Origin: Paracoccus sp. SCSIO 75233
GTDB taxonomy: Bacteria; Pseudomonadota; Alphaproteobacteria; Rhodobacterales; Rhodobacteraceae
DNA length: 64,000 bases
Direction of reading: 5' to 3'
NCBI RefSeq assembly: GCF_027912675.1
Contig: NZ_CP115757.1
Span: 868,001 to 932,000, forward strand
Positions 62,382-64,000 of the stretch are shown here, one piece after another. A program made the position numbers and the translations under genes. How positions within the stretch are numbered: position 1 is the stretch's first letter; the number at the start of each line of letters is the position of its first letter. The notes under the pieces are model-generated. The model was not told the origin of the DNA, did not search any database, and worked only from the letters and a program-made list of their open reading frames with translations.

Positions 62382-62912
62382 TCAGGCCGCCTGCGCCACC
62401 GGGGCCGGAAAGTGGATCGTGACCATGTGTTCGGTGGCGTGCTCGCCGTCGAAATGGTCGTCTTTCCTGAAATGCGGCTCGTCGGTCAGCCGCGCATTGT
62501 GCCGCTCCGCAAGGCTGCGGAACAGGCCCCAGCTTGCATCATTGTCGCGGGTGATCGTGGTCTTGAGATGCAGCACGCCCGCCATGTCGTCGCGCGACAG
62601 AAGCTTGTCCAGCATCCGGCCAGCAAGGCCGAGACCGCGCGCCTCTTCCGAAACGGCGACCTGCCAGACGAACAGCGTGTCCGGCGCATCGGGCAGAAGA
62701 TAGCCGGAGATCCAGCCGACCGCTACGCCGTTACGCTCTGCCAGGATGCAGGTATCTGCGAAATGATCGCACTGGATCAGATTGCAGTACATGCTGTTTT
62801 CGTCCAGCGGCTTGCAGGACTTGATCAGCTCCCAGATATTGCTGCCGTCCTCCGATTCCGGCTTGCGGAAGGTCAGCGTGTCAGGGGTGTTGCTGTCGAT
62901 CATGTCTTTCAT
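62382..62912 (-). CDS. ectA: L-2,4-diaminobutyrate acetyltransferase
   Basis: 176 residues. This GNAT enzyme acetylates diaminobutyrate at the gamma nitrogen. LTFRKPESEDGSNIWELIKSCKPLDENSMYCNLIQCDHFADTC is the distinctive EctA N-terminus, and EEARGLGLAGRMLDKLLSR is the acetyl-CoA loop. It opens the ectA-ectB-ectC-ask operon and is preceded by a promoter with a palindromic candidate operator (62929-62939). TGAGG lies 7 bases before the ATG. Confidence 0.97.
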   Translation of the reverse strand: MKDMIDSNTPDTLTFRKPESEDGSNIWELIKSCKPLDENSMYCNLIQCDHFADTCILAERNGVAVGWISGYLLPDAPDTLFVWQVAVSEEARGLGLAGRMLDKLLSRDDMAGVLHLKTTITRDNDASWGLFRSLAERHNARLTDEPHFRKDDHFDGEHATEHMVTIHFPAPVAQAA

Positions 62913-62928
62913 GCCGTGAGCCTCAAAT

Positions 62929-62939
62929 TACTTCGAGTA
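62929..62939. promoter_or_regulatory. Candidate EctR operator at the ectA transcription start
   Basis: TACT-TCG-AGTA is a short inverted repeat lying between the predicted -10 and the ribosome site of ectA. A MarR-type regulator is divergent, and known EctR proteins repress by binding near the ectA start. The exact site here is a prediction. Confidence 0.4.
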
Positions 62940-62941
62940 GC

Positions 62942-62969
62942 TAAATAACATTCCGCGCGTATTTTGCAA
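62942..62969 (-). promoter_or_regulatory. Predicted ectA promoter
   Basis: On the minus strand TTGCAA (62964-62969), a 16-bp spacer and TATTTA (62942-62947) form a recognisable -35/-10 pair, placing the start about 25 bp before the ectA ATG. The region is AT-rich compared with its surroundings. Confidence 0.5.
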
Positions 62970-63140
62970 CCGCAGAACCGCATTTCACGCGTTCACAGCA
63001 GGTTTAAAGGCGATTTCGTGCAGCTATTGCTGGATGTTTCGGAAAGTTAATTTTTTGTAACTCGAATGATTAACGCGGTGATTGACCGGGCCGGAAGAAT
63101 GCGGAATATGGTCAGGCTGGTTATCGGAGGGGTTAACTGC

Positions 63141-63605
63141 TTGGACCGCATAGATGTTTGCCTGATCGCGCTTCGGCGGATTCTGCGCGCGGCGGAGTTG
63201 CATGGCAAGGAACTGGCGCAGTCGGCGGGGATGACGCCCGTGCAGCTTCGGGTGGTGCAGATCGTGGCGGAGACCGGGACCAGCACCGGCGGGGCCATCG
63301 CCAAGCGGATGCATGTGGCGCCCGCGACGGTGACGGCGATGATCGACAAGCTGGAACGGGCAGGCCATGTCACGCGCCAGCCCAGCCCGACGGATCGCCG
63401 CCAGACGCTGATTGCGCTGACCGAACAGGGCCGGACGGCGCTGGAGCGAGCGCCGGACGCCTTGCAGCAGCGCTTCGCCGCGGATTTCGAGGCGCTGCCG
63501 GATTGGGAGCAGGCGATGATCGTGTCGGTGCTGGAACGTGTCGCGCTGATGCTGGACATGCCGGAAGGCGGGCAGGGGGCGGTGCTTTATCCGGGCGAAC
63601 TCTGA
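63141..63605 (+). CDS. ectR: MarR-family regulator, probable EctR
   Basis: 154 residues from TTG 63141. Winged-helix MarR fold: AGMTPVQLRVVQIVAETGTSTGGAIAKRMHVAPATVTAMIDKLERAGHV with the wing RQPSPTDRRQTLIALTEQG. It is divergent from ectABC-ask, the position of EctR, a known repressor of ectoine synthesis. TTG is chosen because GGAGGGG lies about 10 bases upstream and the protein then starts at the usual LDRIDVCLIALRRIL; ATG 63108 or 63066 would add residues with no ribosome site of similar quality. Confidence 0.8.
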   Translation: MDRIDVCLIALRRILRAAELHGKELAQSAGMTPVQLRVVQIVAETGTSTGGAIAKRMHVAPATVTAMIDKLERAGHVTRQPSPTDRRQTLIALTEQGRTALERAPDALQQRFAADFEALPDWEQAMIVSVLERVALMLDMPEGGQGAVLYPGEL

Positions 63606-63683
63606 AGGCGCGATAATAGGCCGGAATGAAACGCCCGGTCTTCGCGCTTGCATTCGGTTTGGAAATCCCGGCAGGTTTCGGTT

Positions 63684-64000
63684 ATGAAAGACGCATATTC
63701 ACTGATTGTCGATGCCATGGATGCCGGGGAGTATCAGCCCGGTGACCGGCTGGTGGAGGCCGAGCTGGCTGAGCGGTTCGGGGTGTCCCGAACCCCGGTG
63801 CGCGAGGCTTTGCAGCGGCTGGAAACTCAGTCGATGGTCAAGCGGGACGGGCGTTCGCTGATCGTCTCGACGCTGGATCACAACCAGTTGTCGGAGCTGT
63901 ATATCGTGCGGACGGAGCTGGAGGCGCTGGCCGCGCGGCTGGCCGCCCGCCACGCGACGCCGGAGGAAATCCGGGTGCTGCAATCCATGATCGACGAGGA
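63684..64000 (+). CDS. GntR-family (FadR subfamily) regulator, 5' part (cut by window edge)
   Basis: At least 105 residues are visible before the window ends. The N-terminal winged helix YSLIVDAMDAGEYQPGDRLV, then LAERFGVSRTPVREALQRLET, matches the GntR signature (SRTPVREAL). The beginning of an FCD-type effector domain follows (LSELYIVRTELEALAARLAARHATPEEI). The ligand and targets are unknown. It lies 78 bp after ectR on the same strand, so it may control a neighbouring operon to the right rather than ectoine genes. Confidence 0.88.
   Translation, partial: MKDAYSLIVDAMDAGEYQPGDRLVEAELAERFGVSRTPVREALQRLETQSMVKRDGRSLIVSTLDHNQLSELYIVRTELEALAARLAARHATPEEIRVLQSMIDE

Overview
The window is a stretch of high-GC alphaproteobacterial chromosome, most likely from the Rhodobacteraceae (Paracoccus/Rhodobacter-like; the genus cannot be fixed from the sequence). 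The markers are the dusB-ntrB-ntrC-ntrY-ntrX order with an NtrC lacking the sigma-54 loop, a TrcR (DUF1013) cell-cycle regulator, a COQ9-family protein, a bacterial phosphatidylcholine synthase, the alphaproteobacterial LexA box (GTTC-N7-GTTC) before uvrA, and many ATGA start/stop overlaps. There is no rRNA operon, prophage, transposase or CRISPR array. One tRNA-Arg(CCT) gene is present.

Layout. 1-6.8 kb: accD-folC (folC runs off the left edge), a cardiolipin synthase, two family-specific unknowns, a GNAT enzyme coupled to a CinA/MoaB-type protein, and map. 7.1-18.1 kb: queA-MFS, DUF924, lpdA, a GFA protein, SOS-boxed uvrA, an L,D-transpeptidase lipoprotein, a coiled-coil protein and a lytic transglycosylase. 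18.1-25.2 kb: an orphan peptide-binding protein, pcs, xerC-DUF484-fsa on one strand, then priA. 25.2-31.3 kb: a duplicated hairpin repeat, tadA, rluB with a long repeat tail, a small hemP gene at 28035-28211, and the znuA / zur-znuC-znuB zinc-uptake divergon with two Zur-like boxes. 31.5-35.5 kb: a small membrane protein, the YjbF/YjbH exopolysaccharide pair and a lipoprotein. 35.7-43.1 kb: the nitrogen-regulation cluster. 43.1-51.9 kb: a lytic transglycosylase, YbaK, recO, two overlapping META lipoproteins, rpsU, COQ9-quinone oxidoreductase, RNase T2, trcR and a P1 peptidase. 51.9-59.1 kb: tRNA-Arg, a LacI regulator and MFS transporter, a probable copper pair (small secreted protein plus DUF411), a D-amino acid transaminase, a putative sRNA, PhoD and LolA. 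59.1-64 kb: the ectoine operon ectA-ectB-ectC-ask with a divergent MarR regulator, then the start of a GntR regulator.

The most unusual signal is a pair of nearly identical direct-repeat arrays. Each has four copies of GTACAC(A/C)G plus one degenerate NCGCACAG unit at an exact 11-bp period. One lies upstream of pcs (20481-20532) and the other between the LacI regulator and the MFS gene (53136-53187). They look like tandem sites for one DNA-binding protein and would link two distant loci. Second is a family of two-hairpin intergenic repeats (25176-25340, 25398-25562 and about 46966-47023) whose stems show compensatory base changes. Third is a likely small RNA with its own terminator at about 56405-56530.

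All calls rest on reading the sequence and recognising families. No searches were run.
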